A DNA stretch of 64,000 bases from Bacteroidota bacterium (lineage in GTDB: Bacteria; Bacteroidota; Bacteroidia; Cytophagales; Cyclobacteriaceae), in assembly GCA_018267195.1 (NCBI GenBank), contig JAFDYY010000005.1, positions 24,225-88,224 of the forward strand, in the 5' to 3' direction. Of this stretch, positions 27,701-34,971 are shown one piece after another. Both the position numbers and the translations under genes were made by a program. Positions within the stretch are counted from its first letter, which is position 1; the number at the start of each line of letters is the position of its first letter. The notes below the pieces were generated by a model that saw only the letters and a list, made by a program, of their open reading frames with translations, did not search any database and was not told the DNA's origin.

Positions 27701-30453
27701 TTACAGATGGTATTCGTTCCTGAGAGCACCGCGTTAGTAGGGCGTGGGTTTACAATAATAGTAGCCGTAGGGCTATTAACCGGTGAACAAACCCCATTTT
27801 GTATCACCGCATAAAACTGATACGTAGTTTGTGCACCGCCTACAATAGGTACTGTAGCTGCTGTAATATTGGCCGTGGTGCCTGTCCCTAAGGCTACATT
27901 GGTAGAAAATCCACCTCCGTTTACCTGCATCTGCCAGTTTTGCACCGTACCGCGTATGCCGTTAACCTTTACAACTGACGGGATGCTGCCTTCACAAATA
28001 GTTTGCGAGGGCACACTGATAGAGCCACCATTGCTTACCCCATACACATTTACCGCAAGGTTGGTGGTGTTATTTGGACAATTGGTAAGTGGCGTAATAC
28101 TGTAGGGTGCCGGCAAGGCTGGTGGCGGTGCCGGGTTTGTAACCGGGCTGATGATATTGACTACCGGGCTGCCGGTATATTGAAGATTAACACTAATATT
28201 GTTAGTAGTAAACGTGGCCGGCTGAGGTGATAGATTAAACGTGGCATTGGTGCTTGTTCCTTGCGGTGCCGACAAGGATACTTGTACCCCAAAACCCTGG
28301 CTCCAGAAATCATCCGTTACAAAATTGATAGCCCCGTTTTCCGGGGCTATGCCCGTATTGGTAAAGGTATTTACCGGTAAAGTTTTAGGGGTAGTTGGTG
28401 CCGAGGAGGTGTACGTTTGAGTGGTGTTGTTACAAACATTAACAGGCCCCGATGTAATGGAAGGCGTATTCGTTAGAATATTAGGCTGTTGGAAGATAAC
28501 CACCTCTACCGGAGTACTTTCGCAGGTGGAAGGACCGGAAGCTGCTAACTGGGTAGCCCAAAGCGAATAATAACCACCATTGGTATTATTAATGGCAAAC
28601 GTACCAATACCTCCACTAGAAGTGTAGGCATTGGCCGGAAACGTTAAACTATTAGCACCGTTAGGATTCGTAATCTTTGCCCCGCCAACTTGCGGGTTGC
28701 TTTTATACCAGTTTACACCCGTTCTGGATCCACCGATTGAACTATTGGTAGAAAAATTGATAGGGTTGATGTTATTGGCCGCACTGTAACAAACGGCCTG
28801 GCCAGCCGATGACAGCGGAGCCGGAGCGGTAACAATCTGCACATATTGGCCTGCTACCGTACCGGTAAACTCTACGGGGTTATTTCCCGGATAGGGATTA
28901 CAAGCATTCCAATATTGGATAGTAACATAAAATTTTTGCCCCACCACCTGGCCAAGAGGCGATGAAGTCGTGATTAATTGGCTTACAAACCCCGATGTTG
29001 TGGCTGTAATAGGAACATTTAGTTGAATAACTCCGTTGGCATCAGGCACATTGGGACCACCTGCTCCTGTAGGCACATAGCCGTTAACCGTAGCCGGAAC
29101 TGCCGGAGTATTAACCGGGGGAGCCAGGTTATAGGCCGCTGATATAACCGGGTTAGCTACCAACGAAGCATTGAGTGCCCCACCGGCACCGGTTACCGAA
29201 AAACCATTAACTACAATATTAGGAATGTTGTTAGCCGGCACAGACGAATTTTGCCCTCCATAAATAATCCGTATCCATCGTGGGGCACTATTTACGGGAG
29301 AATTAAACGCGCCCTGCGTGGGTACTGTTAGTAAAGTACCATTACCCATACAATTAAACGTAGATAAGTCATTGAATTTAACACCCACATTAGTGCCCAG
29401 ACAAACCTGATCAGACGTGGGAGTAACCGGTGGAATCGTATTTTGGATATTAAGAGTACCTGGGGTTTGGTTATCCCAATCAAATGAAACAAAATTTTGG
29501 GACTTCAGGTTTTGCCCAGTATTACATCCGAAATACGCGCCATTGAAAGGATAAGCTACTGCGTTAAAATTACAAAGCCCCGAACCTTTGGGATAAATAA
29601 AAGGATTTGTTCCGTCTACAAGGCCTGTAACCGGGTTAAAACTGGTGCGATACGTTAAAAATATTTCAGGATAAGGAGTAGCAGGAGGTGAATACCCACT
29701 TTGGATAGTAGTAAGTGAGTTAGCTAATGTAACATTTGAAAACCAAGACAAGCCACCGGGGTCTGAATACCAAGCCTTTAACCCTGTAGTTGTATTCCCC
29801 GGGTCATTCCATTTTACGATTAAGTTTTCATTGCCTACAGCAAACTTAGAACTGTTTCGCCACCGCAGTGAGTATCGGTAAGTCCAGCGCCAGAATTTGG
29901 TATCTACCGGGGCGCATTGAGTTGGTGAGGAGGCATTACCATAACTTAGAAAGTTTACATCTACACAAGTAGCAGCATAATTATTTTTACAGGTAATGCC
30001 GGCAAAATTAGTTGCCGAATTTCCGCTAACTCCTGTCTTTAAAGTGCCACCCGTGTTGTTAAAAGTAACCTTCACTACATCTCCAGGCAGCACCCATGCC
30101 GGGTGCCCCGCTATAACCGATGCATCAAAAGCTACCCGTACCACTCCGGCTGCCCCATTTATAATAGGATAAGTAGTAACTCCCGTAAAGGGCACGGTGG
30201 CAATAATAGTAACAGGGGTTCCATTAACGGTAACACTCCACTGCGCCATAGTTGATGACCCTGTCAGCGTTACCGCTCCTCCGGCTCCGTCATTAAACAA
30301 TACATCAACCGACTGTTGGTCAAAAGATTCATACCGAGGCCAATTGGCGTTGTTTACCACCGTAGCTGTTTGTCCAAACAAGTGGCTACTACACAAAAAG
30401 AGTAGGCAAGTATAAACAAGAAATCGGATAGGATGAAGAGAAGTAGAGGTCAT
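15784..30453 (-). CDS. Giant multi-domain surface adhesin-like protein with T9SS type B (gliding-associated) C-terminal domain
   Basis: One uninterrupted 4,889-codon frame. Residues 1-27 form a signal peptide (ending LFGQ). About 530 residues of non-repetitive sequence follow. Thousands of residues of PKD-like and Ig-like beta-sandwich repeats, mostly ending in a TVNPEP-type linker with a conserved Cys early in each unit, make up the bulk. Thirteen closely related units of about 104 residues lie in tandem in the middle (nucleotides 20230-24290), and four more divergent ones follow towards the C-terminus. Two true PKD domains (WNFG, WDFGDGG) lie near the C-terminus. The last 100 residues are the type B sorting domain (IPNAFTPS, LQIYDRWGNLIFES, GWDGYDQNG, GVYVYKL). 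The protein should be exported by T9SS and fixed at the cell surface as an adhesin or gliding filament, with the PorP/SprF protein downstream as partner. Ligand and activity are unknown. Confidence 0.93.
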   Translation of the reverse strand: MTSTSLHPIRFLVYTCLLFLCSSHLFGQTATVVNNANWPRYESFDQQSVDVLFNDGAGGAVTLTGSSTMAQWSVTVNGTPVTIIATVPFTGVTTYPIINGAAGVVRVAFDASVIAGHPAWVLPGDVVKVTFNNTGGTLKTGVSGNSATNFAGITCKNNYAATCVDVNFLSYGNASSPTQCAPVDTKFWRWTYRYSLRWRNSSKFAVGNENLIVKWNDPGNTTTGLKAWYSDPGGLSWFSNVTLANSLTTIQSGYSPPATPYPEIFLTYRTSFNPVTGLVDGTNPFIYPKGSGLCNFNAVAYPFNGAYFGCNTGQNLKSQNFVSFDWDNQTPGTLNIQNTIPPVTPTSDQVCLGTNVGVKFNDLSTFNCMGNGTLLTVPTQGAFNSPVNSAPRWIRIIYGGQNSSVPANNIPNIVVNGFSVTGAGGALNASLVANPVISAAYNLAPPVNTPAVPATVNGYVPTGAGGPNVPDANGVIQLNVPITATTSGFVSQLITTSSPLGQVVGQKFYVTIQYWNACNPYPGNNPVEFTGTVAGQYVQIVTAPAPLSSAGQAVCYSAANNINPINFSTNSSIGGSRTGVNWYKSNPQVGGAKITNPNGANSLTFPANAYTSSGGIGTFAINNTNGGYYSLWATQLAASGPSTCESTPVEVVIFQQPNILTNTPSITSGPVNVCNNTTQTYTSSAPTTPKTLPVNTFTNTGIAPENGAINFVTDDFWSQGFGVQVSLSAPQGTSTNATFNLSPQPATFTTNNISVNLQYTGSPVVNIISPVTNPAPPPALPAPYSITPLTNCPNNTTNLAVNVYGVSNGGSISVPSQTICEGSIPSVVKVNGIRGTVQNWQMQVNGGGFSTNVALGTGTTANITAATVPIVGGAQTTYQFYAVIQNGVCSPVNSPTATIIVNPRPTNAVLSGTNTICKGGTSNLVVTITGGVGPYSVVYSDGSVNTTVNGYVSASNIPVSPTVNTTYSLISITDTNGCTPSAMSPATATVTVRNLSAVLSSTGPTSLCPAPNSTTVAFTITDNNGNALTSYTVNYQDNLGGTYTAGPGYVSAANATLTNIASTRTYSITSITDPLGCTTNPNTGNVTVTIGSIPTAATLSGPASVCQNATANLSLAITGGVAPYTVQIFNGVTTNTINNYVSGNNIPIPTAVAGSVTYNVTLVKDNCNAVLAGAITNNPLTVTVNPLPLSNNSTPVVVCSQTNLNINTAANITNGVASTFAWTAAYTGGMTGPASGTGNITGVVVNKTSSVQTATYTVTPTSVTGSCPGANFTVTQQVNPEPVSANQTLPALCSPATVNINPQTQGVNQPGGNSVASTFAWTGSYGALTGGVASGTGNITGFILTNSTGAAINAVFTVTPTAVTGSCAGSSFTITLPVNPLAALPGGLPANDTKCAGKNSSFSIAGATGPGLTYQWQVSTDGGATWNNLSNGAPYSNVTTATMNITGVTNGLNNYKYRAVLTTTGSCTINSPAATLTVNPLPTSVDPTPALCEDVFGGGSHANVDLTSYNASVTNAPTVVWYNDAGHISLVGTPSNVTVTNGKIYYFVATSAATCVNSGTLTFTVNPLPVATNQNYSYCEDHAGATPIPPHSNTHAGIDLTSYNATIAGGSMVNRTVAWYSDAGLTTLIPTPTNYTLAPVLPATSVTVYTKVTNTVTSCTNSSSVNLTVLPRPIDNPLSGNTSVCTGSSILLYQLDPSKNPGSNYTWSVVGTPPGDVALFGGGGTNSSNFFVLLKFPSATGTVAINVFETLNGCTGNTNPMTITVNSAPAPNSITGAVDVCTNQTAVPYSVASPNGSSTYTWTVTPDASNAGSVTANGSAINVNFGIITPITISVTETAISGCVGGAASIGVNVHPRPAMTSAATSTVCSGQVPTLAFTSNIASTYAWTVTNITGSITGVVNGQNGVGNLSSTFTAGVLRNQSGAVGSVTFNVTPTASAAPNCTGTTQSVVLTVNPEPVLVTPQTATICSGSQVNYNILLSPLNLPAGTVYSWPVPTMSDASAQGSAVTNMNVPITDVLNNTSSAAITATYAITPVSGAGCIGTTRNVVVTVNPQPAINVVNPSPCSGNAIGVTFTKTAGSPAINNYNVTSIVVPGGLVASGSNAIIPANGVSASYISNDSYLNTTLNPLVVQYAVVPVTSAGCVGSSVTFNITINPQPSLSNTLDKTLCSELATGLTLSTIAGSVPATGYNITGISIAPGLVAGGSNAIVPAVNVAPGYLSADQFTNTGNSSLTVVYQVVPVSSLGCNGNPPKSITMTILPEPVVASGLNASVCSRGVTGLTLNTNGTSIAATSYNITARSIDVGLVAGGTNAVVPASGVTAAYLASDVFTNTTGAALTVKYTVVPVSASPCNGQPKIITITINPEPVMSSSLDGSICSSNAIGLVLNTNGTSVGAANYNITARAISAGLTPNVANAAVPVAGVPANYLSNDVYTNTGASPLTVTYTVVPVSSSGCLGVAKVITITINPEPVVSSTLDATVCSIVPIGLTLNTNGSSVAAANYNITAITIAGGLTAGSNAAIPASNVPANYLAGDTYSNTGTVPLTVVYTVVPTSAAGCLGKSKSITLTISPEPIVSNSLNTTVCSGAAINLTLNTNGTSVAAANYTISSVSVAPGLTAAGTNAVVPATSVVPTYLLNDKYTNTSNTSLPVVYTVVPLSAAGCPGPSKSITITINPEPVVSNALNNTVCSDVATGLTLNTNGTSVVASSYNITARTISGGLTPKGTNATVPAAGVVAGYLANDQFTNVGNLPLTVTYTVVPVSPAGCLGQPQSIIMTITPEPVLLPTLNNTVCSSTAINLTLNTVGTSVAASGYNITNLTLAAGLVASGSNVVVPATGVSNSYLVNDQYVNTTANQLAATYTVVPVSADGCLGNPVNVVITINPEPVVSNLLDNTVCSDAITNLILNTNGTSVAALNYNITARTIAGSLAPAGTNAIVPATGVGANYLMNDKFTNTSNAIQLVTYTVVPVSGATCLGSPKVITITINPKPVLSGTLNNSVCSNTATGLTLATNGVSVSAQNYNIVSVSLAGGLTPLGTNAAIPATGVNASYLASDVFINTGNSNLTVTYNVIPVSAAGCAGVSVPVVITIMPQPVMSNTLDATLCSSLPIGLTLNTNGTSVPAANYNITTLTVGGGLVAAGGNAAVPATGVVPGYLANDVYTNTTNAALTVNYTAIPVSAATCAGAPKMITITINPQPVVASGLDKSACSQANIALTLNTNGASVAAANYSVTGVTIDPGLTAAGTNVTIPTSSNVAANYLISDKYTNTGLTSGNVVYTVVPYSAANCQGQAKSITITINPEPVMATANQSVCSSAATGLSLVTSPTSVAAASFNIVSETIGGTLTASGTNATVPNTGVAASYLANDVFKNISNASQQVSYVVIPVSGSTCVGVAQTIKVTVYPEPVGSNVTDPKCAATLNQNLQSQVTNGVNSVFTYTVSSNNGGVPAAANRTVASSAPITDSYTNNTGTPATITYTVTPLSASNNCVGATFTYVVVISPTPVGAGSTAVALCSRTAININPQSNITNSVISTFSWTAVYDASLTGGVNSGTGNITGNLTNLTAGTLNATYTVTPSSGPCAGNTFVIVQPVNPEPVMDPSLAAKTICSNNASSPNPTNIVLNTNGISVSATSYNVSLVSQDIGLTGSPTTGAALGANGIKNDVYNNVGAVPLKVVYQSIPKSAAGCTGAPFQIAVTVNPEPVVGAITNTVCSKSTSAITLATNGSSVGATSYKLTAVSVPGTITAAASNVANLGLPQTGGVGLIANDKYTNTTNVSVNVVYSIAAISGSGCQGVPQSITLTINPEPILVPGLATVCSGLTSGIILGTQVGSAPIVQYNLKQIFVVDSLTAAGTNAGIGNYMVNNFLANDVFTNITKNSWQVTYTIAPVAAGNCVGNDYLVKLTVNPAPSLANLSLVVCSGSATGITLNTKSSSVVAASPNGYNITAIAIQPGLTQNAGNIGTPRNGVTNTEILGDKFTNATNGTQTVTYSVAPVSSAGCIGPVKTVVVTVEPTIKATITPASLTQSICSNNQTNIVMSSPSVPTTGAASISFSYTATSNIGGSLSGFTPSISNLPPGSIQDNLVNVSNAPGNVTYKITAVSNGAGGGVGCSSAAVNFVVTVDPLPKLIASPLISTVCSQVASNIALNSPTTPSAGTVQFNVISATPTGGITLTSPAVPVATYANHATIVDKWNNTTVSQQTVSYVLQPVISGGLGCVGSNSSITLNVNPLPVITATSQAPICSDSTVNISLSSNVIGTINTWSTSISPANSVIGAGGGSGDLILQSLRNNGNVPSTVTYTITPKAANCVNTPLVVNVTVNPTPTFTGLPLKQVVCYGAPLTIPLASPVTGVNYAWTTDPNNSGVPLAGSASGAGANSSATINVASVKDTLSFSSDAFSYYITPTGPAPTFCPGLQKTVSVQAGALMKAKFLNDSINNLCAGTKDFLQVQLNGQAPFTLVYNDGSNQTLTKVANFKAIAITPTSNSTYKLVSMMDNLGCAQPLNRQVVYNVYPKLTAAFTIGPVPQFSGGNSTVNFTNTSTPQDNTKFSYVWNFGVDSAPDSVNNVGPNFLVNYSSPGRKIISLTVTNLSPSASGLSCYTKMTTQSINILIAPVIAAFQATPPASCFPSDLIVTQNTSGGDQSSWQVTDSNNNIVAQSTAPLPKFSITQPGKYYISLTAIYSKTGQQNTLTQGPFLVYDKPKAMFLANPPTVYVPDSPMKLINNSIGGTEFNWDFGDGGTSTDFDPSYTYKFEGIFTITLISSNDHGGGVICRDTATQKIVAKQGGVAKIPNAFTPSTAGPSGGVSGGTNDANNYIFLPQVRGIEEFNLQIYDRWGNLIFESNNQTVGWDGYDQNGRLMHAGVYVYKLTLRLSDQQRTTQIGDVTLIR
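18430..19685 (-). repeat. Four divergent repeat units in the giant adhesin
   Basis: Four units of about 100-108 residues share the skeleton of the main array (early Cys, YN.. strand, F/YTN segment, V.YS/T.. strand, GC, TVNPEP linker) but have diverged and carry small insertions. They are separated from the 13-unit array by two units of a different PKD-like type. They probably represent an older layer of the same expansion. Confidence 0.6.
20230..24290 (-). repeat. Tandem array of about 13 coding repeats of about 312 bp
   Basis: The linker (I/V)TINPEPV recurs at near-regular steps of about 310-315 bp; on the plus strand its reverse complement appears near 20,540, 20,860, 21,170, 21,480, 21,795, 22,105, 22,415, 22,730, 23,040, 23,350, 23,660, 23,970 and 24,285. 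Each unit encodes a beta domain with TVCS near its start, GLTLNTNGTSV, YNIT, NAxVPA, a YLxNDxYTNT segment, YTVVPVS and GCxG. Units differ at many positions, including silent ones, so the array is not a very recent perfect expansion, but it could still recombine. Confidence 0.9.
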
Positions 30454-30573
30454 TAGGTTGGGGTTCTAACCGTTTATATTCCAACATTCGTTAAGGTGTA
30501 ACCTTTTAGAATGTTACAATTCTCCAAACTTATTTATTATTTCCGCAAAAAGGAAATTTTTGAGGGTGAACGG

Positions 30574-30602
30574 TTGCCAACCGACCAAATCTCCTACCTT
30601 TG
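30574..30602 (+). promoter_or_regulatory. Bacteroidota-type promoter of pyrG
   Basis: TACCTTTG (30595-30602) is an exact TAnnTTTG -7 box. TTG at 30574-30576 lies 18 bp upstream, close to the usual -33 spacing. The start codon ATG 30626 follows 23 nt after the box. Confidence 0.65.
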
Positions 30603-30625
30603 CGCGCGGATTTTTTAAAAAATCA

Positions 30626-32242
30626 ATGTCCGCAAAATACATATTCGTTACCGGTGGTGTTACCTCCTCGCTCGGCAAGGGCATCATCTCGGCCTCGCTG
30701 GGCAAACTGCTGCAAGCCAGAGGGTTTTCCGTTACTATTCAAAAATTCGACCCCTACATCAATATTGATCCGGGTACGTTAAACCCTTACGAGCATGGCG
30801 AATGCTACGTTACAGACGATGGAGCCGAAACCGACTTAGATCTGGGCCACTATGAGCGTTTTTTAAATGTTAGTACCAGCCAGGCCAATAATGTTACCAC
30901 CGGGCGTATCTACAATAATGTCATTACCAAAGAGCGGAAAGGTGAGTACTTAGGCAAAACCGTGCAGGTGATTCCGCACATCACCGATGAAATTAAACGG
31001 AATATCTTTTTATTAGGCGAAACCGGCCAATACGATTTTATCATTACCGAAATAGGTGGGTCGGTAGGCGATATCGAATCTTTGCCTTTTGTGGAGGCAG
31101 TGCGCCAGGTACGTTGGGAGTTGGGCGCTAACAACTCGATGGTGATCCACCTCACCCTCATCCCCTATTTAAAAGCAGCCAAAGAGTTGAAAACCAAACC
31201 CACGCAACACTCGGTAAAGGAGCTGCTATCGTATGGTATTCAACCCGATATTTTGGTTTGCCGCACCGAACTGCCTTTGTCGCTCGAGATCCGAAAAAAG
31301 CTGGCGCTCTTTTGCAATGTCAATATCAACTCGGTTATTGAAGCCATTGATGCCGACACCATTTATGACGTACCCCTCTTGATGCGTAAAGAAAAATTAG
31401 ACGAGCGGGTACTCTCCAAACTGAAAATGACCTCCAAGCAGGAGCCTGAACTGGAACAATGGAAAGTTTTTTTGGCCAAACTGAAAAACCCGGTTAATGA
31501 AGTGACCATCGGGCTGGTGGGTAAATACGTTTCCTTGCCCGATGCGTATAAATCCATTGCCGAAGCCTTCATCCACGCAGGCTCGCAAAACGATTGCAAA
31601 GTAAATGTGAAGTGGATTTCTTCCGAAGAGATCAACCGCGAAACGGCTACCGAAATACTTTCCGGCTTAGACGGTGTGTTGGTGGCTCCGGGCTTTGGCG
31701 AGCGTGGGCTGGAAGGAAAAATAGAAGCTGTTCGCTATGTGCGCGAAAATAAAATTCCTTTCTTGGGCATTTGTCTCGGCATGCAGATGGCAGTTATTGA
31801 ATTTGCCCGCCACGTATTAAAACTGGATGCCAGCACCACCGAACTCCATACCAAAACCAAGCACCCGGTAATTGATTTGATGGAAGAACAGAAAAAAATT
31901 ACTGCCAAGGGCGGCACCATGCGGCTGGGCGCTTACGAATGTAAACTGAAGAAAGGCTCGAAAGCACACCATGTCTATAACGAAACACTCATACAAGAAC
32001 GGCATCGCCACCGCTATGAGTTTAATAATAAATACCTCGAACAAATGGAAGAAGGCGGCCTGAAGGCTGTGGGTATCAATCCGGATTCGGGATTAGTGGA
32101 AGTAGTAGAATTAAAAGATCATCCTTGGTTTATCGGGGTGCAATATCACCCGGAATTGCGCAGCACTGTGCTTAACCCGCATCCTTTGTTTGTAAAGTTT
32201 GTGGAAGCCGCCATGGAACGTAAAAAGTCGTTAAACAATTAG
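30626..32242 (+). CDS. pyrG: CTP synthase
   Basis: CTP synthase aminates UTP to CTP with ATP and glutamine. The 538-residue product has the N-terminal synthetase domain ([16 protein letters not shown]-loop, [15 protein letters not shown], then GGSVGDIES) and a C-terminal class I glutamine amidotransferase domain with the nucleophile in [12 protein letters not shown] (about residue 380) and the catalytic His and Glu in QYHPEL (near 515). ATG 30626 is used because [11 protein letters not shown] is the conserved N-terminus; the frame upstream overlaps the promoter. It is the first gene of a plus-strand run, with yidC 38 bp downstream. Confidence 0.97.
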   Translation: MSAKYIFVTGGVTSSLGKGIISASLGKLLQARGFSVTIQKFDPYINIDPGTLNPYEHGECYVTDDGAETDLDLGHYERFLNVSTSQANNVTTGRIYNNVITKERKGEYLGKTVQVIPHITDEIKRNIFLLGETGQYDFIITEIGGSVGDIESLPFVEAVRQVRWELGANNSMVIHLTLIPYLKAAKELKTKPTQHSVKELLSYGIQPDILVCRTELPLSLEIRKKLALFCNVNINSVIEAIDADTIYDVPLLMRKEKLDERVLSKLKMTSKQEPELEQWKVFLAKLKNPVNEVTIGLVGKYVSLPDAYKSIAEAFIHAGSQNDCKVNVKWISSEEINRETATEILSGLDGVLVAPGFGERGLEGKIEAVRYVRENKIPFLGICLGMQMAVIEFARHVLKLDASTTELHTKTKHPVIDLMEEQKKITAKGGTMRLGAYECKLKKGSKAHHVYNETLIQERHRHRYEFNNKYLEQMEEGGLKAVGINPDSGLVEVVELKDHPWFIGVQYHPELRSTVLNPHPLFVKFVEAAMERKKSLNN

Positions 32243-32280
32243 TTTCAGTAAAAACAGTTTGAATCTCAACCCGAAATTAA

Positions 32281-34062
32281 ATGGATAGGAACTCCGCCAT
32301 CGGCCTTACGCTTATAGCCGTTTTATTATTTGTGTATTTTTATTTTTTTAGTCCGGCACCGGTGCCGGTAGAAACTCCTCAACCCACACCTGCAGCTGCC
32401 CAGCACACCTCCGATACCGTGCAGAAGAGAAATAATTCGCTGCCGGATACAGCCTTGATCAAAAGCATGGGAACGCTCGGAGCTTTTTTGAGTGGGGATG
32501 AAGAAATGATTTCCGCAGAAAATGATGTGCTCAAAATCACCTTTAGTAACCACGGCACCGTAAGTAAGGTAAACCTGAAAAATTTCAAAACTTATTACCA
32601 AAAACCATTGCTGCTGGCCAATGGAAAAAATAATCAGTTTTCGTTAACAACTGCCTATCAGGGCAAACCGTTGGATTTGTATCAACTGCATTATCAACCG
32701 CAAGTGGTTAAACAAGCCGATTCCACAAAAATTATATTCACGGCAACCTTAGCTGATAATTCATTCATCAAACATATTTACACCCTTCCGGCAAAGGGGT
32801 ATCAGATCGGTTATTCGATCGAAACGAAGGGAATAACTTTACATGAAAAAGACTTGTCGCTGGCCTGGGTAAACTATGTTCCGCTTCAGGAAAAAGATAT
32901 TACCGACAGCCGCAACCGCACCACCATTAATTACTACACTTCGCAAAATTCTTTTAACGGATTATCGGAAAGCACTTCCGATACAAAAGCGATCAATGAA
33001 CCGATTAAATGGGTGGCCATCCGGCAGAAATTTTTTGTGAGTGCCCTCTTTGCCAAGACCTCATTCAACACAGGCGCTTTGGCTACTTTTTCTGATCCGG
33101 CTGATTCTTCGATGGTAAAAAAAGCAGAAGTTAGCTTAACCATTCCGTCTGCGGCACTGGCCTCGGGCACCGCCCGCTTTTCATACTATTTTGGCCCCAA
33201 TGATTACGACATTGAAAAGCATATTGCGGATGGTTTTTCGCGCAATGTTTATTTGGGCTGGCCTCCGGTAATCTGGGTAAATCAATATCTAGCCCGGCCT
33301 GTGTTTAAATTCTTACAAGGATTTATTTCCAATTACGGGCTCATCATATTTCTGTTGGTGCTCTTCATGAAGTTGTTGCTCACACCCCTCACCTATAGTT
33401 CTATGCTGGGGCAAGCAAAAATGCGTTTGCTGAAACCCGAGCTCGATGTCATTAAAGAAAAAAATGGCGACAACATGGCACAGGCGCAGCAAGACCAGAT
33501 GAAGCTGTACCAGCAGGCAGGCGTTAATCCCTTCAGCGGATGTATTCCGATTTTGCTTCAGTTTCCGATCATCCTTTCCATGTTTTATTTGTTCCCCAAT
33601 TCTATTGATTTGCGGCAACAACATTTTTTGTGGGCCGATGATTTATCTACCTACGACTCGATCCTCCATTTGCCTTTCAAAATTCCGTTTGGCTTTGGCG
33701 ACCACGTTAGTTTGTTTTTGCTGCTGATGACGGCCTCCCAACTTATCTTTCAGTGGCAGAACAACCAGCTACAGGCCGTGCAAGGACCGATGAAAGCCAT
33801 GGGGTACGTAATGCCGGTTATTTTTATGTTTGTACTCAACTCGTTTTCGGCCGGCTTAAATTTTTACTACTTCGTTTCCAACCTGATCACGTTTGCACAA
33901 CAAGCCGTAATTAAGCGCTTTGTAGATGAAAATAAAATCAAAGCCATTATGGACGAAAACCGGAAGAAGGCGGCTGCCGGGGTGGGTAAAAAATCTAAGT
34001 TCATGAGCAAGCTAGAAGAAGCCATGAAAGCCAGCGAAGCCCAACGCAAAACGAAGAAATAG
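32281..34062 (+). CDS. yidC: Membrane protein insertase YidC
   Basis: YidC inserts and folds inner-membrane proteins, alone or with SecYEG. The 593-residue product has an N-terminal membrane anchor (IGLTLIAVLLFVYFYFF), a large periplasmic beta-supersandwich domain (about residues 60-340), and the conserved 60-kDa core with about five membrane segments: SNYGLIIFLLVLFMKLL, GCIPILLQFPIILSMFYLF, and a terminal pair near YVMPVIFMFVLNSFSAGL. The tail is basic (KKSKFMSKLEEA, ending KTKK), as usual for ribosome contact. The length is normal for Bacteroidota YidC. No rnpA or rpmH is next to it, unlike many oriC-proximal yidC genes. Confidence 0.96.
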   Translation: MDRNSAIGLTLIAVLLFVYFYFFSPAPVPVETPQPTPAAAQHTSDTVQKRNNSLPDTALIKSMGTLGAFLSGDEEMISAENDVLKITFSNHGTVSKVNLKNFKTYYQKPLLLANGKNNQFSLTTAYQGKPLDLYQLHYQPQVVKQADSTKIIFTATLADNSFIKHIYTLPAKGYQIGYSIETKGITLHEKDLSLAWVNYVPLQEKDITDSRNRTTINYYTSQNSFNGLSESTSDTKAINEPIKWVAIRQKFFVSALFAKTSFNTGALATFSDPADSSMVKKAEVSLTIPSAALASGTARFSYYFGPNDYDIEKHIADGFSRNVYLGWPPVIWVNQYLARPVFKFLQGFISNYGLIIFLLVLFMKLLLTPLTYSSMLGQAKMRLLKPELDVIKEKNGDNMAQAQQDQMKLYQQAGVNPFSGCIPILLQFPIILSMFYLFPNSIDLRQQHFLWADDLSTYDSILHLPFKIPFGFGDHVSLFLLLMTASQLIFQWQNNQLQAVQGPMKAMGYVMPVIFMFVLNSFSAGLNFYYFVSNLITFAQQAVIKRFVDENKIKAIMDENRKKAAAGVGKKSKFMSKLEEAMKASEAQRKTKK

Positions 34063-34116
34063 TTCTTCATTATGTAAGGCCTTCAACAATTCTTTGTGCA
34101 TGCTCTGTTGAACATA

Positions 34117-34150
34117 AGTGGATAACATTGTTTCACGAACGTTCCACGAT
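34117..34150. promoter_or_regulatory. Possible DnaA box and degenerate parS-like site upstream of parA
   Basis: The 135-bp gap before parA contains AGTGGATAA (34117-34125), whose complement TTATCCACT matches 8 of 9 bases of the DnaA box. TGTTTCACG follows at 34129-34137, identical to the first half of the classic parS (TGTTTCACGTGAAACA). The second half is not conserved; instead an 8-bp palindrome GAACGTTC (34137-34144) is present. This may be an operator or a degenerate ParB site, and chance occurrence cannot be excluded. Confidence 0.3.
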
Positions 34151-34197
34151 GGCCGATTAGCCCTATCTTTGTCATCACTATTTATCAAATTAAGTTC

Positions 34198-34971
34198 ATG
34201 GGCAAAATCATTGCAATTGCAAACCAAAAAGGAGGCGTAGGCAAAACCACTTCGGCCATCAACCTGGCCGCCAGTCTGGCCGTACTGGAATACAAAACAT
34301 TGCTGGTAGATGCCGACCCGCAGGCCAACTCTACATCGGGTTTGGGCATGAACCCTAAAGAGATTAAAAAAAGTATTTACGAATGCATGGTGGATGGCGT
34401 AAAACCCTCGGAAGCCATTATAAAAAATGAATTGAAATTTTTAGATGTGCTTCCTTCGCACATCGACTTGGTAGGGGCTGAGGTAGAGATGGTAAACATT
34501 GAGCATCGCGAAGAAAAAATGCGCAACGTCTTGGCCGAGATAAAAGATCAGTATGATTTTATTTTGATTGACTGCTCGCCTTCGCTGGGGCTCATCACCA
34601 TTAACTCACTCACTGCGGCCGACTCGGTAATTATTCCGGTACAATGCGAATATTTTGCGTTGGAAGGATTAGGGAAATTGCTGAACACCATTAAGATTAT
34701 ACAAACCCGGCTAAATCCAAAACTGGAAATTGAAGGTATCTTACTGACGCTGTACGATTCGCGCACCTCTTTGGGCAACCAGGTAGTGGAAGAAGTACGC
34801 ACTCACTTTAAAAATATTGCTTTCCAAACCATCATCCCACGAAACGTAAAACTGAGCGAATCGCCCAGTTTCGGCTTGCCGGTAATTGTGCATGATGCCG
34901 AAAGCAAGGGCGCCATCAGTTACCTGAATTTGGCACGCGAAGTATTGAACAAAAACGGAATGCACAAATGA
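34198..34971 (+). CDS. parA: Chromosome partitioning ATPase ParA (Soj family)
   Basis: ParA ATPases drive segregation of ParB-bound chromosome origins. The 257-residue product has the deviant Walker A motif KGGVGKTT at residues 11-18, Walker A' (LLVDADPQANSTSGLG) and Walker B (FILIDCSPSLG), followed by SVIIPVQCEYFALEGL. There is no N-terminal HTH, so this is the chromosomal (Soj-like, short) type. The stop overlaps the parB start by 4 bp (ATGA), so translation is probably coupled. Confidence 0.95.
   Translation: MGKIIAIANQKGGVGKTTSAINLAASLAVLEYKTLLVDADPQANSTSGLGMNPKEIKKSIYECMVDGVKPSEAIIKNELKFLDVLPSHIDLVGAEVEMVNIEHREEKMRNVLAEIKDQYDFILIDCSPSLGLITINSLTAADSVIIPVQCEYFALEGLGKLLNTIKIIQTRLNPKLEIEGILLTLYDSRTSLGNQVVEEVRTHFKNIAFQTIIPRNVKLSESPSFGLPVIVHDAESKGAISYLNLAREVLNKNGMHK

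Noticed and set aside
15871..30415. Many plus-strand open frames of 60-165 codons across the giant gene
   Set aside because: They lie antisense to one continuous 14.7-kb frame with signal peptide and sorting domain. Their presence follows from the Thr/Val/Asn-rich repeat composition, and none has a recognisable motif.
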